From Nitrobacter vulgaris (GTDB lineage Bacteria; Pseudomonadota; Alphaproteobacteria; Rhizobiales; Xanthobacteraceae): a stretch of DNA of 64,000 nt. Below the pieces are notes generated by a model. The model was not told the DNA's origin and did not search any database. It saw only the letters and a list, made by a program, of their open reading frames with translations. Positions 9,507 through 18,466 of the stretch are shown here, in pieces; positions within the stretch are counted from its first letter, which is position 1, and every line of letters starts with the position of its first letter. The DNA lies in the NCBI RefSeq assembly GCF_002028545.1, contig NZ_MWPQ01000001.1, positions 1-64,000 on the forward strand. The letters are read 5' to 3'. The position numbers were made by a program, and so were the translations under genes.

Positions 9507-10001
9507 ATGAGCGCACAACGTCGAAGCTACGAGAGCGGTCACAAGCCAAAATATCTGGTCGTGGTCGATGACAGCGCTGAATGGGATCGCGCCGTTTATT
9601 ACGCCAGCCGCCGCGCCATCCGCGTCGGCGGAGGCATCGTGATGTTGCGGGTGGTGGAGCCGGAAGACCGCAATCAGGAATGGCTCGGTGTCGCCGAAGT
9701 GATGCGGGCTGAGGCCTACGAAGGTGCGGATGCGGCGCTCGAGCGCGCCTCCGGCCGAGCCAACGGGATCGCCGCGATTACGCCTGAACGAATCATTCGC
9801 GAAGGCGATCCGCTTGAACAAATTCTGGATGTCATCGAGAAGGACGTGGATATTTCGATGCTGGTGCTCGCCGCCGCCGGCGGTCCCGAAGGTCCCGGCC
9901 CGATCATCACGACGCTGGCCAAGACCGCTGGAAACTTTCCGATTCCAGTGACGATCGTGCCCGGCACCCTGACGAACGACGCGATCGACGCGCTGTCCTA
10001 G
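9507..10001 (+). CDS. Universal stress protein (UspA family)
   Basis: A 164-residue single-domain protein. It begins KYLVVVDDSAEWDRAVYYA, the first strand of the Usp fold, and ends with FPIPVTIVPG, the last strand. The usual ATP-binding G-x2-G-x9-G-S/T run is only partly recognisable (AAAGGPEGPGPIITTLA), so nucleotide binding is uncertain. It is placed between trpS and nfu, as in relatives. The stop codon is TAG, and its G is also the first base of a family A repeat. Confidence 0.88.
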   Translation: MSAQRRSYESGHKPKYLVVVDDSAEWDRAVYYASRRAIRVGGGIVMLRVVEPEDRNQEWLGVAEVMRAEAYEGADAALERASGRANGIAAITPERIIREGDPLEQILDVIEKDVDISMLVLAAAGGPEGPGPIITTLAKTAGNFPIPVTIVPGTLTNDAIDALS

Positions 10002-10049
10002 AGCATGATCCCAAAAAGTGGGAACCGGTTTTCGGATAAGATCATGCTT
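10001..10049. repeat. Palindromic repeat, family A, copy 2
   Basis: Terminal inverted repeats GAGCATGATC / GATCATGCTT surround AAAGTGGGAACCGGTTTTCGG. Its first base is the last base of the uspA stop codon TAG. Confidence 0.9.
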
Positions 10050-10214
10050 AATCAAAGAAGGGTGATTCCACGAAGTCGGATCAGGCTCCAGGCTATTTCC
10101 GTCCATTCGGCCGCGGAACGGCTGCCCCGCTGGCGCCCTTGATCGTGCCTTCGTGATCGCTATCTGCTAGAGAACCCACGCGCCGGCCTTGAACCGGCGG
10201 CGACGGAGAGATCG

Positions 10215-10778
10215 ATGTTCATTCAGACCGAAGTCACCCCCAATCCCGCTACCTTGAAGTTCCTCCCGGGCCGCACCGTGCTCGGCAAAGGAACAATGGA
10301 ATTCACCGACCCCAGCACGGCCGGCCGCTCAATGCTCGCCGTGAAGCTGTTTGCCGTGCACGGCGTCACCGGCGTTTTTTATGGCTCGGATTTTATCACG
10401 GTGACGAAGGACGACAGCGACTGGCAACATCTCAAGCCGGCCATCCTCGGCGTCATCATGGAACACTACATGTCGGGCGCGCCGCTGTTGACGGACGGCG
10501 AGGGCGAGACGAACACAGACAACGACGTTGAATTTTTCGATGAAGCAGACGCCGAGACTGTGACCTTGATCAAGGATCTGATCGAGACGCGGGTGCGGCC
10601 GGGAGTCGCCGATGACGGCGGCGATATCACCTTCCGCGGCTTCAAGGATGGCGTCGTTTACGTGAACATGAAGGGTTCGTGCTCGGGATGCCCGTCATCG
10701 ACCGTGACCTTGCGAAATGGCATCCAGAACCTTCTGAAACATTTCGTGCCCGAGGTCGTCGAAGTGCGGCCGGTCTAG
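10215..10778 (+). CDS. Nfu-type iron-sulfur cluster carrier (NifU family)
   Basis: A 187-residue, two-domain protein. Residues 1-90 are the Nfu N-terminal domain (MFIQTEVTPNPATLKFLPG start). Residues 105-187 are the NifU C-terminal domain with RPGVADDGGDITFRGF and the cluster-binding CxxC in GSCSGCPSS (Cys 156 and 159). It delivers 4Fe-4S clusters to client enzymes in the cytosol. MiaB, encoded 4 kb downstream, is a plausible client, but this is inference. Length and motifs are normal. Confidence 0.95.
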   Translation: MFIQTEVTPNPATLKFLPGRTVLGKGTMEFTDPSTAGRSMLAVKLFAVHGVTGVFYGSDFITVTKDDSDWQHLKPAILGVIMEHYMSGAPLLTDGEGETNTDNDVEFFDEADAETVTLIKDLIETRVRPGVADDGGDITFRGFKDGVVYVNMKGSCSGCPSSTVTLRNGIQNLLKHFVPEVVEVRPV

Positions 10779-10813
10779 AAGAGCGCGTCTTTTCGCAGGA
10801 GGCTTTGGCCTTT

Positions 10814-10907
10814 CCGCTTTCTGATGGATTCAGAAGCGGGCTCTCTGAATTTTTATTGGACGCGTTCTTCACGCGATTCCGGTATCGTCTGGCTCGAAAC
10901 GCTATAG
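10814..10907 (+). repeat. Interspersed repeat, family B, copy 4 (long form with hairpin module)
   Basis: Begins with an imperfect hairpin CCGCTTTCTGA...TTCAGAAGCGG at 10814-10839, followed by CTCTCTGAATTTTTATTGGA and the core GACGCGTTCTTCACGCGATTC...CTCGAAACGCTATAG. It ends within two bases of the stop codon of the leftward DUF2778 gene and may double as a bidirectional terminator between convergent genes. Confidence 0.8.
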
Positions 10908-10908
10908 T

Positions 10909-12009
10909 TCAGAGTTTGGCAACGACAACCAGCCGCTTGATTTTGCCGCTCTTATAGGCGTTTAGAAACGCGTGGTAGTTCTTGAACGACACGCAGCCGT
11001 TGGAGGCGCCGCTCGGCCCAAGCATGTAGGTATGTGCCAGCAGCCCGGTGCGCCCGTATATCTTATCCTCGCCGCCGATCGGTTTCAGCCTGATCGCCTC
11101 CACGCCGTGGAAAGGGCGTTCACGCAACGACAGATCGTAGGTGTGTGGCGGCGTCACGCCGCGCATTCTCCTGTCGGCAGAACGCGGATCGTCCATCATA
11201 TTGCCAAGCCCGGAATGCGCCTCAAGTGTATTGCCGTCCGGGAGGTAGACCTTACGCGCGGAAATATCATAGACGGCGGTGAATTGGTTGTATTGCGGGA
11301 TGCGGCCGAGCGTCAGGCTCTCACCGTCGCTGGTCACCCCGCCGTCCGGTGCAGCGAACGCCAGTTGCAGGCCGGCCGCGGGCTTGCCGAACAGTCTCTC
11401 GAAGATCGACGGTTTCTTCGGCTCCGGCTCGACAGCGGCGGGGACTTCCGCGACCTCGCGGGAAGAGCTGGCAGCCTGCAGCTGACGCAGTTCGGACGGA
11501 CGCGGGGCTGGCATCGGAACAATCGCGGCGACTTGGGGTGCCGGCGGGAGCGGCAGGGTCTCAGGTGCGGTCTCGACCGGAATTGAGGCTACGGTCTGCG
11601 GGGCATCCTGAGCCGGCTCAAATGAGCCGGGCGGCGGCCCGAGGAAGCGCGGACCATAGAGCCATGCCGTGCGGGCTCGCGCTTCAGGATCTTGAGCACG
11701 GGCCTTGGCCACAGGCGTTCCGGTGGTCGCCCTCACCACACGCGGCGCGGGTATTTCCCCCAATGCCTCGTAGGCCGCCGCGATGCGACGAACCGGTTCC
11801 ACCGAAAGCCTGGATGCAAGCGGCGGTAACGATGCGGTCACCAACTCCGTGGGTCCGCCGGATACATGGGTATAAAGGGTCCAGGCGCAGGCCAGCCCGA
11901 TGCAGGCGAGCGCGGCGGCGCCCAGAATATTTTGCGGGACCGCCTTGCGGGGCGAGTCGGCGGAATAGGCCGCCACATCATAGTAACGTCTGCCCGTAAC
12001 GTATGTCAT
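10909..12009 (-). CDS. DUF2778 (L,D-transpeptidase-like) membrane-anchored protein
   Basis: A 366-residue protein from ATG 12009. It has a short cytosolic N-terminus, one membrane segment (NILGAAALACIGLACAWTLY), a long Pro/Ala-rich linker, then a C-terminal domain of about 150 residues. That domain has LLAHTYMLGPSGASNGCVSF, the His...Ser-x-Gly-Cys pattern of L,D-transpeptidase-fold enzymes in the DUF2778 family. Members include secreted peptidoglycan-active effectors (Tlde1), but this protein is membrane-anchored and lies in a housekeeping region with no immunity gene. A resident cell-wall role is more likely. An upstream frame extension to 12123 has no support. Confidence 0.8.
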   Translation of the reverse strand: MTYVTGRRYYDVAAYSADSPRKAVPQNILGAAALACIGLACAWTLYTHVSGGPTELVTASLPPLASRLSVEPVRRIAAAYEALGEIPAPRVVRATTGTPVAKARAQDPEARARTAWLYGPRFLGPPPGSFEPAQDAPQTVASIPVETAPETLPLPPAPQVAAIVPMPAPRPSELRQLQAASSSREVAEVPAAVEPEPKKPSIFERLFGKPAAGLQLAFAAPDGGVTSDGESLTLGRIPQYNQFTAVYDISARKVYLPDGNTLEAHSGLGNMMDDPRSADRRMRGVTPPHTYDLSLRERPFHGVEAIRLKPIGGEDKIYGRTGLLAHTYMLGPSGASNGCVSFKNYHAFLNAYKSGKIKRLVVVAKL

Positions 12010-12311
12010 TCGCCCCACGTCCAGAGACACTCTACTTCCGATCCCTGCAGGCAGTGCCCGATAGTCTGCACGCCGCCGGCATGTCCGGATCAAGACTGCG
12101 CATGGCTGATTCGGTAACCCCAAGTTCCAGCGAAGCTGTTCGCAGACTCGCTGAGCGCCATTAAGGCGACTTTTAGTTAAATGCGGATTAAATCTGAGCC
12201 GGACCCCGAGACCACGGTAAACAGCCAGATCGCGGCAATCTGGTGTCTAAAACTCGGGTTCCTTCGTCCAAACCGCAGGTAAATCCTGGGCAGGGGTGCT
12301 AATCTGGCCCC
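12010..12311. other. Divergent intergenic region, DUF2778 gene / tsaB
   Basis: About 300 bases between divergent starts. It must contain both promoters. The stretch around 12170-12200 (tttagttaaatgcggattaa) is AT-rich. I see no repeat copy, terminator or RNA gene in it. Confidence 0.4.
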
Positions 12312-13010
12312 ATGCTCGTCCTTGCGATCGACACCGCACTCGATGCCTGCGCCGCTGGCGTCCTGGACACCAACGCCGGCCGCCTGATCGCTCAGGAAAC
12401 GCTACCGATGAGGCGCGGCCACGCAGAAACTCTGATGCCGCTGATCGCCAGGGTCATCGAATCCGCCGGGATCGCCGTTGCGGCGCTGGACCGCATCGTC
12501 GCGACCACCGGTCCCGGCAGCTTCACCGGCCTGCGGGTGGGGCTGTCGGCCGCGCGCGGCATCGCGCTTGCCGCCGACAAACCGGTGGTGGGCGTGACCA
12601 CCCTGGCAGCCTTTGCCGCACCGGTTATCGGCGAAAACCGCAAGTCGCCGGTGATCTCCGCGATCGATGCCCGACATGATCAGGTTTATTTTCAAACGAT
12701 AAGTGGTGACGGCGCCACGCTGGTCCACCCGCGTGTCGCGCCGATCGAGGAGGCGCTCGCCGCGTCGCGCTTCGGCGCTCCGCATCTGGTCGGGAATGCC
12801 GCAAAACTTCTCGCCGACCGCTGGCCGACGCACCTAGCGCCCCCCGTCGCGGTGGATCCGCAGCCCGCACCTGATATCGCCTGGGTGGCATGGCTCGGCG
12901 CAGCAGTCAGTCCGAACGCCGCGCCGCCCCGCCCATATTACCTGCGCGCGCCCGACGCTAAGCCGGCCGGCAATTTCTTGCTTAAAACACAGACGCTGGC
13001 CGCATTATGA
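12312..13010 (+). CDS. tsaB: tRNA threonylcarbamoyladenosine biosynthesis protein TsaB
   Basis: A 232-residue ASKHA-fold protein beginning MLVLAIDTALDACAAGV. The conserved TGPGSFTGLRVGLSAARGIALA follows at about residues 66-87, which is diagnostic of TsaB (YeaZ). TsaB partners with TsaD and TsaE to make t6A37 on ANN-decoding tRNAs. TsaE is encoded at 54 kb; tsaD is not in the window. Its stop overlaps the rimI start (ATGATGA), so the two are translationally coupled. Confidence 0.93.
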   Translation: MLVLAIDTALDACAAGVLDTNAGRLIAQETLPMRRGHAETLMPLIARVIESAGIAVAALDRIVATTGPGSFTGLRVGLSAARGIALAADKPVVGVTTLAAFAAPVIGENRKSPVISAIDARHDQVYFQTISGDGATLVHPRVAPIEEALAASRFGAPHLVGNAAKLLADRWPTHLAPPVAVDPQPAPDIAWVAWLGAAVSPNAAPPRPYYLRAPDAKPAGNFLLKTQTLAAL

Positions 13011-13489
13011 TGAATTGGTTCCCAGGCAAAGAGCGCGCCGCTCCCATTGTCGAGCCCGCGAGCCCAAACGACACGGCGCGCCTTGCGGCGATTCACGGCG
13101 CATCGTTTCACCGCGGTTGGGGCGAAAGCGAATTCGAGGCCATGCTCGCCGAGCGCAACACACTGGTTCAGCGTCTGCGGCTACGATCGAACGTGATCGG
13201 GTTTGCCGTGTCACGCATCGCTGCGGACGAGGCTGAAATCCTGTCGATTGCAATCGACGCCGGCTATCGCGGCCAGGGATTCTCGCCCGGTCTGCTGTTC
13301 ACGCACCTTGGCCACCTCGCCGGACGCGGCGTGCGGACCGTATTTCTCGAAGTCGAGGAAAATAATCAGCCGGCGCGGCGTCTCTATGAACGCGCCGGCT
13401 TTGTCGTTGTCGGACGTCGCGAACGCTACTATCGCGAGGCGGGCGGTCAGGAACTGAACGCATTGGTGTTGCGCCGTAACTTGTCGTAA
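13007..13489 (+). CDS. rimI: Ribosomal protein S18-alanine N-acetyltransferase RimI
   Basis: A 160-residue GNAT acetyltransferase. It contains EILSIAIDAGYRGQGFSPGLL, the acetyl-CoA pyrophosphate loop (R-G-x-G type with YRGQGF), and ends with FLEVEENNQPARRLYERAGFVVVGRRERYY, typical of RimI. It acetylates the N-terminus of ribosomal protein S18 and perhaps other proteins. The overlap with tsaB is the classic tsaB-rimI arrangement. Confidence 0.92.
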   Translation: MMNWFPGKERAAPIVEPASPNDTARLAAIHGASFHRGWGESEFEAMLAERNTLVQRLRLRSNVIGFAVSRIAADEAEILSIAIDAGYRGQGFSPGLLFTHLGHLAGRGVRTVFLEVEENNQPARRLYERAGFVVVGRRERYYREAGGQELNALVLRRNLS

Positions 13490-13633
13490 TATCCAAGCGG
13501 TGGCAAAAGGAACTAGGAAAACCATCGGCAACGGTGCATCGGTTTTTTGTCCGGTCGCACTCCCTTCCATCGTTCGCGCGCATTATCTACGTTTCTATGA
13601 GCGGATCATGCGCCATCGGAACCGGACACTTTG

Positions 13634-14083
13634 ATGACGGCTCTTAAATCAACGTCCGTGCAGGAACCCACTAAAATTGAGGGGCGTTGCGCGGCCACTG
13701 GAATGCGTATGACCGAACAGCGCCGGGTTATTGCGCGCGTGCTGGCGGAGGCCTCCGATCATCCGGACGTCGAGGAGCTCTATCGACGCTGCGTCGCGGT
13801 GGATGACAAGATCTCGATCTCGACAGTCTATCGCACGGTGAAGCTGTTTGAGGACGCCGGCATCATCGAGCGGCACGATTTTCGCGAAGGACGCGCGCGC
13901 TATGAGACGATGCGCGACAGTCACCACGATCATCTGATTAATCTGCGCGACGGCAAGGTTATCGAATTTACGTCGGATGAAATCGAGGAGCTGCAAGCTG
14001 AGGTCGCGCGCAAACTCGGCTACAGGCTGGTCGACCATCGGCTCGAGCTCTATTGCGTTCCGATGGACGACGATAAGTCCTGA
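13634..14083 (+). CDS. Fur-family metal regulator (Fur/Mur)
   Basis: A 149-residue Fur-family repressor. The N-terminal winged helix has GMRMTEQRRVIARVLAEASDHPDVEELY and ISISTVYRTVKLFEDAGII. The dimerisation domain has the metal ligands HDFREGRARYE and DSHHDHLINL. It lacks the CxxC zinc pairs of E. coli Fur. In Rhizobiales the gene at this position corresponds to Fur, which often works as a manganese-responsive Mur. I cannot tell from sequence which metal it senses. A second Fur-family gene, irr, is at 40 kb. ATG 13634 follows a TTG that I reject as the start. Confidence 0.85.
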   Translation: MTALKSTSVQEPTKIEGRCAATGMRMTEQRRVIARVLAEASDHPDVEELYRRCVAVDDKISISTVYRTVKLFEDAGIIERHDFREGRARYETMRDSHHDHLINLRDGKVIEFTSDEIEELQAEVARKLGYRLVDHRLELYCVPMDDDKS

Positions 14084-14290
14084 GTGCCTGTCGAAACGCT
14101 GCTACGCCGTAAGCTCCTCAGTGCGAAGTCATTTCGTGTGGGGCTCGTGCCGCCATGCTGACGCAAAGACAAGGACGTCCGGCGCGACCTCACCGATATC
14201 GGACAAGGGACGGGCGCTGGATTTTCGCCGCCCTCGCCTATAAGTGAACAGGGCGCCAATAAGCGCGCCACGTCCACCGAGCCAGGTTCC

Positions 14291-15712
14291 ATGACGCCGC
14301 CGCGCAAGCTGCACATCAAGTCCTACGGTTGCCAGATGAACGTCTACGATGCCCAGCGCATGGCGGACACGCTGGCGCCGGAAGGATATGTCGAGACAGC
14401 CAGCGTTGAGGATGCCGACCTCGTCATTCTCAACACCTGCCACATTCGCGAGAAGGCGTCCGAGAAGGTCTATTCCGAACTCGGCAGGCTGCGCGCCGCC
14501 AAAGATCAGGCGGCGCGTGATGGCCGCGGCATGAGCGTTGTTGTCGCCGGTTGCGTCGCGCAGGCCGAGGGCGAGGAGATCATTCGGCGCGCGCCGGTGG
14601 TCGATGTGGTGGTGGGTCCGCAGAGCTATCATCATTTGCCGCAATTGCTCTTGCGCGCAAAGACCGACGGCCGCGCACTGGAGACCGAATTTCCGATCGC
14701 AGACAAATTCGGCTTTCTGCCGCAGCCGTCACGGCAGGCAATTCGTTCTCGCGGTATCTCGGCGTTCGTGACGGTGCAGGAAGGCTGCGACAAGTTTTGC
14801 ACCTTCTGCGTCGTGCCTTATACGCGCGGTGCCGAAGCGTCACGTCCGGTGGCGAAGATCATCGAGGACGTCGAGCGCCTGGCAGGCAACGGCGTGCGGG
14901 AGATCACCCTCATCGGGCAGAACGTCAACGCCTATCATGGCGACGGTCCCGACGGGCAACCCTGGCCTTTCGGCAAGCTGCTGTATCGTCTCGCCGAAAT
15001 TCCGGGCATCGTCCGGTTGCGCTACTCGACCAGCCATCCGCGCGACGTCGAGGACTCTCTCATCGATGCCCACCGCGATCTCGACGCCCTGATGCCGTTC
15101 GTGCATCTGCCGGTGCAGTCCGGATCCGACCGCATTCTCGCCGCCATGAACCGCAGACATACCGCTGATGACTATCGCCGGGTGATCGACCGGTTTCGTC
15201 ATGTCCGGCCGGACATCGCGTTCTCGTCGGACTTCATCGTCGGCTTCCCGGGCGAAACCGAGGAAGATTTCGCCGCGACCCTCGCGCTCGTCGGCCAAAT
15301 CGGATACGCTGCCGCCTATTCGTTCAAGTACTCGCCGCGGCCAGGAACGCCGGCGGCGGAAATGCAGGAGACGGTGTCAACGGCCGACATGGACGAGCGA
15401 CTGGTGCGGCTTCAGAACCTGATCGACAGCCAGCAATCCGCCTTCAACCGGACTGCGCTGGGCAGGACGGTTGATGTGCTGTTCGACCGTGCCGGACGCA
15501 AGCCGGGCCAGATCGCCGGCCGCACCCCCTATCTGCAGCCCGCCCATGTAAATGCATCCGACGCCATCATCGGACAGGTGCTACCCGTAACCGTGGCGAG
15601 CCTGGAACGTTACAGCCTGTTCGGAACGCTGGCGTCCATGCCGACATTCCGCGCGCAGTTGAACGATGCTGCGCCGGCCGGCGCACAGTTCCAGACGACC
15701 GCCGGAGTCTGA
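14291..15712 (+). CDS. miaB: tRNA-2-methylthio-N6-dimethylallyladenosine synthase MiaB
   Basis: A 473-residue radical-SAM methylthiotransferase. The N-terminal UPF0004 domain has three cluster Cys ([27 protein letters not shown]). The radical-SAM domain has the C-x3-C-x2-C motif in [10 protein letters not shown], and a TRAM domain ends the protein. It adds a 2-methylthio group to i6A37 in tRNAs. It carries two 4Fe-4S clusters, so the Nfu carrier 3.5 kb upstream is a sensible partner. phoH follows within 4 bases. Confidence 0.96.
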   Translation: MTPPRKLHIKSYGCQMNVYDAQRMADTLAPEGYVETASVEDADLVILNTCHIREKASEKVYSELGRLRAAKDQAARDGRGMSVVVAGCVAQAEGEEIIRRAPVVDVVVGPQSYHHLPQLLLRAKTDGRALETEFPIADKFGFLPQPSRQAIRSRGISAFVTVQEGCDKFCTFCVVPYTRGAEASRPVAKIIEDVERLAGNGVREITLIGQNVNAYHGDGPDGQPWPFGKLLYRLAEIPGIVRLRYSTSHPRDVEDSLIDAHRDLDALMPFVHLPVQSGSDRILAAMNRRHTADDYRRVIDRFRHVRPDIAFSSDFIVGFPGETEEDFAATLALVGQIGYAAAYSFKYSPRPGTPAAEMQETVSTADMDERLVRLQNLIDSQQSAFNRTALGRTVDVLFDRAGRKPGQIAGRTPYLQPAHVNASDAIIGQVLPVTVASLERYSLFGTLASMPTFRAQLNDAAPAGAQFQTTAGV

Positions 15713-15716
15713 ACCC

Positions 15717-16766
15717 TTGCCCAAGAGCGCATCGGATTCCCTTCCACTTGCTCCCAGCCGGAAACCCGACATACACGGCCCGCCCGAAACGCAGGTCGTC
15801 ATCGATTTCGAGGACAATCGTGCGGTATCCGCGCTGGTCGGCCCTTATGGACAGAATCTCGCACAACTCGAGCGGCGACTCGGAGTGGTCGTCGATTCGC
15901 GCGGAAACCACATCACCATCACCGGATCGCGCGACGGCTGCGACGCGGGACGGCGCGTGCTGGAAATGCTCTACACCCAGGCAGCGCAGGGCCATGATCT
16001 CTCGCAGGGCGAGGTCGAGGGTGCGATTCGCGCCGTGATCGCACAAGGCTCGCTGTTCGAATACGATGCCAAGGCGCCGCCCTCGACGTTTGAGGCCATC
16101 AACCTGCGCAAGCGCCCGGTGCGGGCCCGCACAGCCGCGCAAGATCTCTATATCCGCGCCCTGAAGCGTCATGAACTGGTATTCGGCATCGGTCCCGCGG
16201 GCACCGGCAAGACCTGGCTCGCGGTGGCGCAGGCCGCGCAACTGTTCGAGCGCAAGGAGGTCGATCGCATCATCCTGACGCGCCCCGCGGTCGAGGCCGG
16301 CGAGCGGCTGGGCTTCCTGCCGGGAGATCTGCGCGAAAAGGTCGACCCGTACCTGCGGCCGATCTACGACGCGCTATATGATCTGATGGACTCCCGCATC
16401 GTCGAGCGCGCGCTGCAAAGCGGCGAGATCGAGATCGCTCCGCTCGCCTTCATGCGTGGACGCACCCTGACCAATGCGGCGATCATCCTCGATGAGGCGC
16501 AGAATACCACCTCGATGCAGATGAAGATGTTTCTGACACGACTGGGCGAAAACAGCCGCATGATCGTCACGGGCGATCCCTCGCAAGTCGATCTGCCGAA
16601 CGGTCAAACATCGGGACTGGCGGAAGCGACGCGGCTGCTCGAGGGTGTCGAGGGCGTAGCTCAGGTGAGATTTACCGCCGAGGACGTCATCCGTCATGAA
16701 CTGGTCGCACGGATCGTCGCCGCCTATGAAGGGTTGTCACGGCGGCCGGCCACCGGAAAAACCTGA
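15717..16766 (+). CDS. phoH: PhoH family ATPase
   Basis: About 349 residues, with the Walker A motif [13 protein letters not shown] at residues 159-171, then [20 protein letters not shown], and Walker [11 protein letters not shown]. An N-terminal KH-like region (about residues 25-100) precedes the ATPase, as in PhoH-like proteins adjoining ybeY, which are thought to act in RNA metabolism. I choose TTG 15717 as the start: it is in frame, lies 4 bases after the miaB stop, and gives [13 protein letters not shown]. The only earlier in-frame start (15666) lies inside miaB and gives an arginine-rich extension. The stop overlaps the ybeY start. Confidence 0.9.
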   Translation: MPKSASDSLPLAPSRKPDIHGPPETQVVIDFEDNRAVSALVGPYGQNLAQLERRLGVVVDSRGNHITITGSRDGCDAGRRVLEMLYTQAAQGHDLSQGEVEGAIRAVIAQGSLFEYDAKAPPSTFEAINLRKRPVRARTAAQDLYIRALKRHELVFGIGPAGTGKTWLAVAQAAQLFERKEVDRIILTRPAVEAGERLGFLPGDLREKVDPYLRPIYDALYDLMDSRIVERALQSGEIEIAPLAFMRGRTLTNAAIILDEAQNTTSMQMKMFLTRLGENSRMIVTGDPSQVDLPNGQTSGLAEATRLLEGVEGVAQVRFTAEDVIRHELVARIVAAYEGLSRRPATGKT

Positions 16767-17338
16767 TGCCGGACATGAGTGTAGAGAAGGGCCGGCCTGC
16801 GCAAGGCGCTGGCGGCGAAAAACATACAATGATCAGCTCCGCTTCTCCCGTGACTGAAATCCTTGTGGTCGCCGATTGCTGGCGAGCGGAGGCGGATGCC
16901 GAGGCTATCATTCATCGCGCCATCGAGACCGCTGCCGGGATGGTCGATGAGGACACCGGCGATGCCGAGCTCGCGATCATGCTGACTGACGACGCCGGCA
17001 TCCACACGCTCAATGCCAACTGGCGCGGCATCGACAAGCCGACCAATGTCCTGTCATTCCCGGCGCTACAGCCTACGGGTCCGTCCCTTCCCGACGATCC
17101 GCCGCGTATGCTCGGGGACATTGCGATCGCCTATGAAACTCTGCGCCGCGAGGCCGATGACGAACACAAACCGTTCAGTCATCACCTCAGCCATCTGGCT
17201 ATCCATGGGTTTCTGCATCTGATCGGTTACGACCACGAAACCGATGGAGAAGCAGGAGAAATGGAAAACCTCGAGCGGAGAATTCTGGCGCGGCTCGGGA
17301 TTCCAGATCCCTACGCACCCCAAGAATGGACGACGTGA
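16766..17338 (+). CDS. ybeY: Endoribonuclease YbeY
   Basis: A 190-residue metalloprotein with the UPF0054 zinc motif H-x3-H-x5-H in HGFLHLIGYDH near residues 146-156. It also has the conserved NWRGIDKPTNVLSFP. It matures 16S rRNA 3' ends and takes part in ribosome quality control. The ATG overlaps the phoH stop (ATGA). A later ATG (MISSASPVTE) would remove a 21-residue N-terminal extension and cannot be excluded. The next gene begins directly after the stop. Confidence 0.93.
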   Translation: MPDMSVEKGRPAQGAGGEKHTMISSASPVTEILVVADCWRAEADAEAIIHRAIETAAGMVDEDTGDAELAIMLTDDAGIHTLNANWRGIDKPTNVLSFPALQPTGPSLPDDPPRMLGDIAIAYETLRREADDEHKPFSHHLSHLAIHGFLHLIGYDHETDGEAGEMENLERRILARLGIPDPYAPQEWTT

Positions 17339-18466
17339 GTGCCTTCGGAAGACCAACCCAGCGATAACCGGCCGGCGCAGGAGAATCGCAACCTGCCGGT
17401 ACCCGTGCACAATGGCGAGGTGCTGCGCCCGGCCCCCGAGCGCTGGCTGATGCGTGCGATCCGCTCGCTGTTTGGATGGAAGGCGGGATCAGTCCGAGCC
17501 GACCTTCAGGTGGTGCTTGACGCCTCGACGCCGGACGAGGCCAGCTTCACCGCCATTGAGCGCACCATGCTGCGCAATATCCTCAGCCTGCACGAACGGC
17601 GCATCGCCGATGTGATGGTTCACCGCGCCGATATCGTCGCAGTCAGGCGCGACATTCCGCTCGGCGAACTGATCAACCTCTTCGAAAGCGCGGCACATTC
17701 CCGTCTGGTGGTTTATCACGAGAATCTCGACGATCCCGAAGGCATCGTTCACATTCGCGACCTGCTGGCTTTCATGGCTGCGCGCGCGCGCGCCACACTG
17801 CCGTCCACGGCGAAACGCAAAAAGAAACCGCCGCCTGCCGGTCTCGATTTGCGCGCTGTCGATTTGGCGCTGCCACTGAGCGAAGCCAACATTATTCGCA
17901 AGTTGCTCTACGTGCCGCCGTCCATGCCTGCGATCGACTTGCTCGCGCAGATGCAGGCCTCGCGAATCCATCTGGCGCTCGTCGTCGATGAATATGGCGG
18001 CACCGACGGCCTGGTGTCGATCGAGGACATCGTCGAGCAGGTCGTCGGCGAAATCGATGACGAGCACGACGGCGATGAGCCGCCATCGATCGTGCGCCAG
18101 ACCGAGAATTCCTTCATTGCCGACGCCCGCGCCAGCCTCGAGGACGTCTGCGCCATGATCGGCGAGGCGTTCGAAACCGGCGAAGCGGGCGAGGAGGTCG
18201 ACACGCTCGGGGGCTTTCTCGTCACGTATGTCGGTCGCCTGCCGGTGCGGGGGGAGGTCATTTTAGGGCCGGGACCGTTCGAGATTGAAGTGCTCGATGC
18301 CGACCCTCGCCGCGTCAAGCGGCTGCGGATCGGACTGCGCAAGGAGCGTCCCCCCGTTCGACCGCGCGACGGGCGACGACGAGAGAATGCATCGGATATA
18401 ACCTCTCAACCGCACGGCGATTCGGCCTCTCTTTCACCGCCGGGCGATGGAGGCGAAACCCCGTGA
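17339..18466 (+). CDS. CBS-domain hemolysin-like protein (CorC/TlyC family)
   Basis: A 375-residue cytosolic protein without the N-terminal membrane domain of the longer HlyC/CorC proteins. Two CBS domains lie at about residues 85-210, and a C-terminal CorC_HlyC domain at about 250-335 (DTLGGFLVTYVGRLPVRGE). In between is LALVVDEYGGTDGLVSIEDIVEQVVGEI, the family signature. It starts with GTG directly after the ybeY stop. The role in magnesium/cobalt export or other transport regulation is uncertain. The Pro/Ser-rich tail overlaps lnt by 4 bases. Confidence 0.88.
   Translation: MPSEDQPSDNRPAQENRNLPVPVHNGEVLRPAPERWLMRAIRSLFGWKAGSVRADLQVVLDASTPDEASFTAIERTMLRNILSLHERRIADVMVHRADIVAVRRDIPLGELINLFESAAHSRLVVYHENLDDPEGIVHIRDLLAFMAARARATLPSTAKRKKKPPPAGLDLRAVDLALPLSEANIIRKLLYVPPSMPAIDLLAQMQASRIHLALVVDEYGGTDGLVSIEDIVEQVVGEIDDEHDGDEPPSIVRQTENSFIADARASLEDVCAMIGEAFETGEAGEEVDTLGGFLVTYVGRLPVRGEVILGPGPFEIEVLDADPRRVKRLRIGLRKERPPVRPRDGRRRENASDITSQPHGDSASLSPPGDGGETP

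Noticed and set aside
10909-12009. DUF2778 protein as a Tlde1-type toxin effector
   Set aside because: It has a membrane anchor, no neighbouring immunity gene and no secretion genes in the window; a resident cell-wall enzyme is simpler.
15666-15716. Longer phoH start inside miaB
   Set aside because: It adds an arginine-rich stretch with no family match; TTG 15717 gives a short, plausible start right after the miaB stop.
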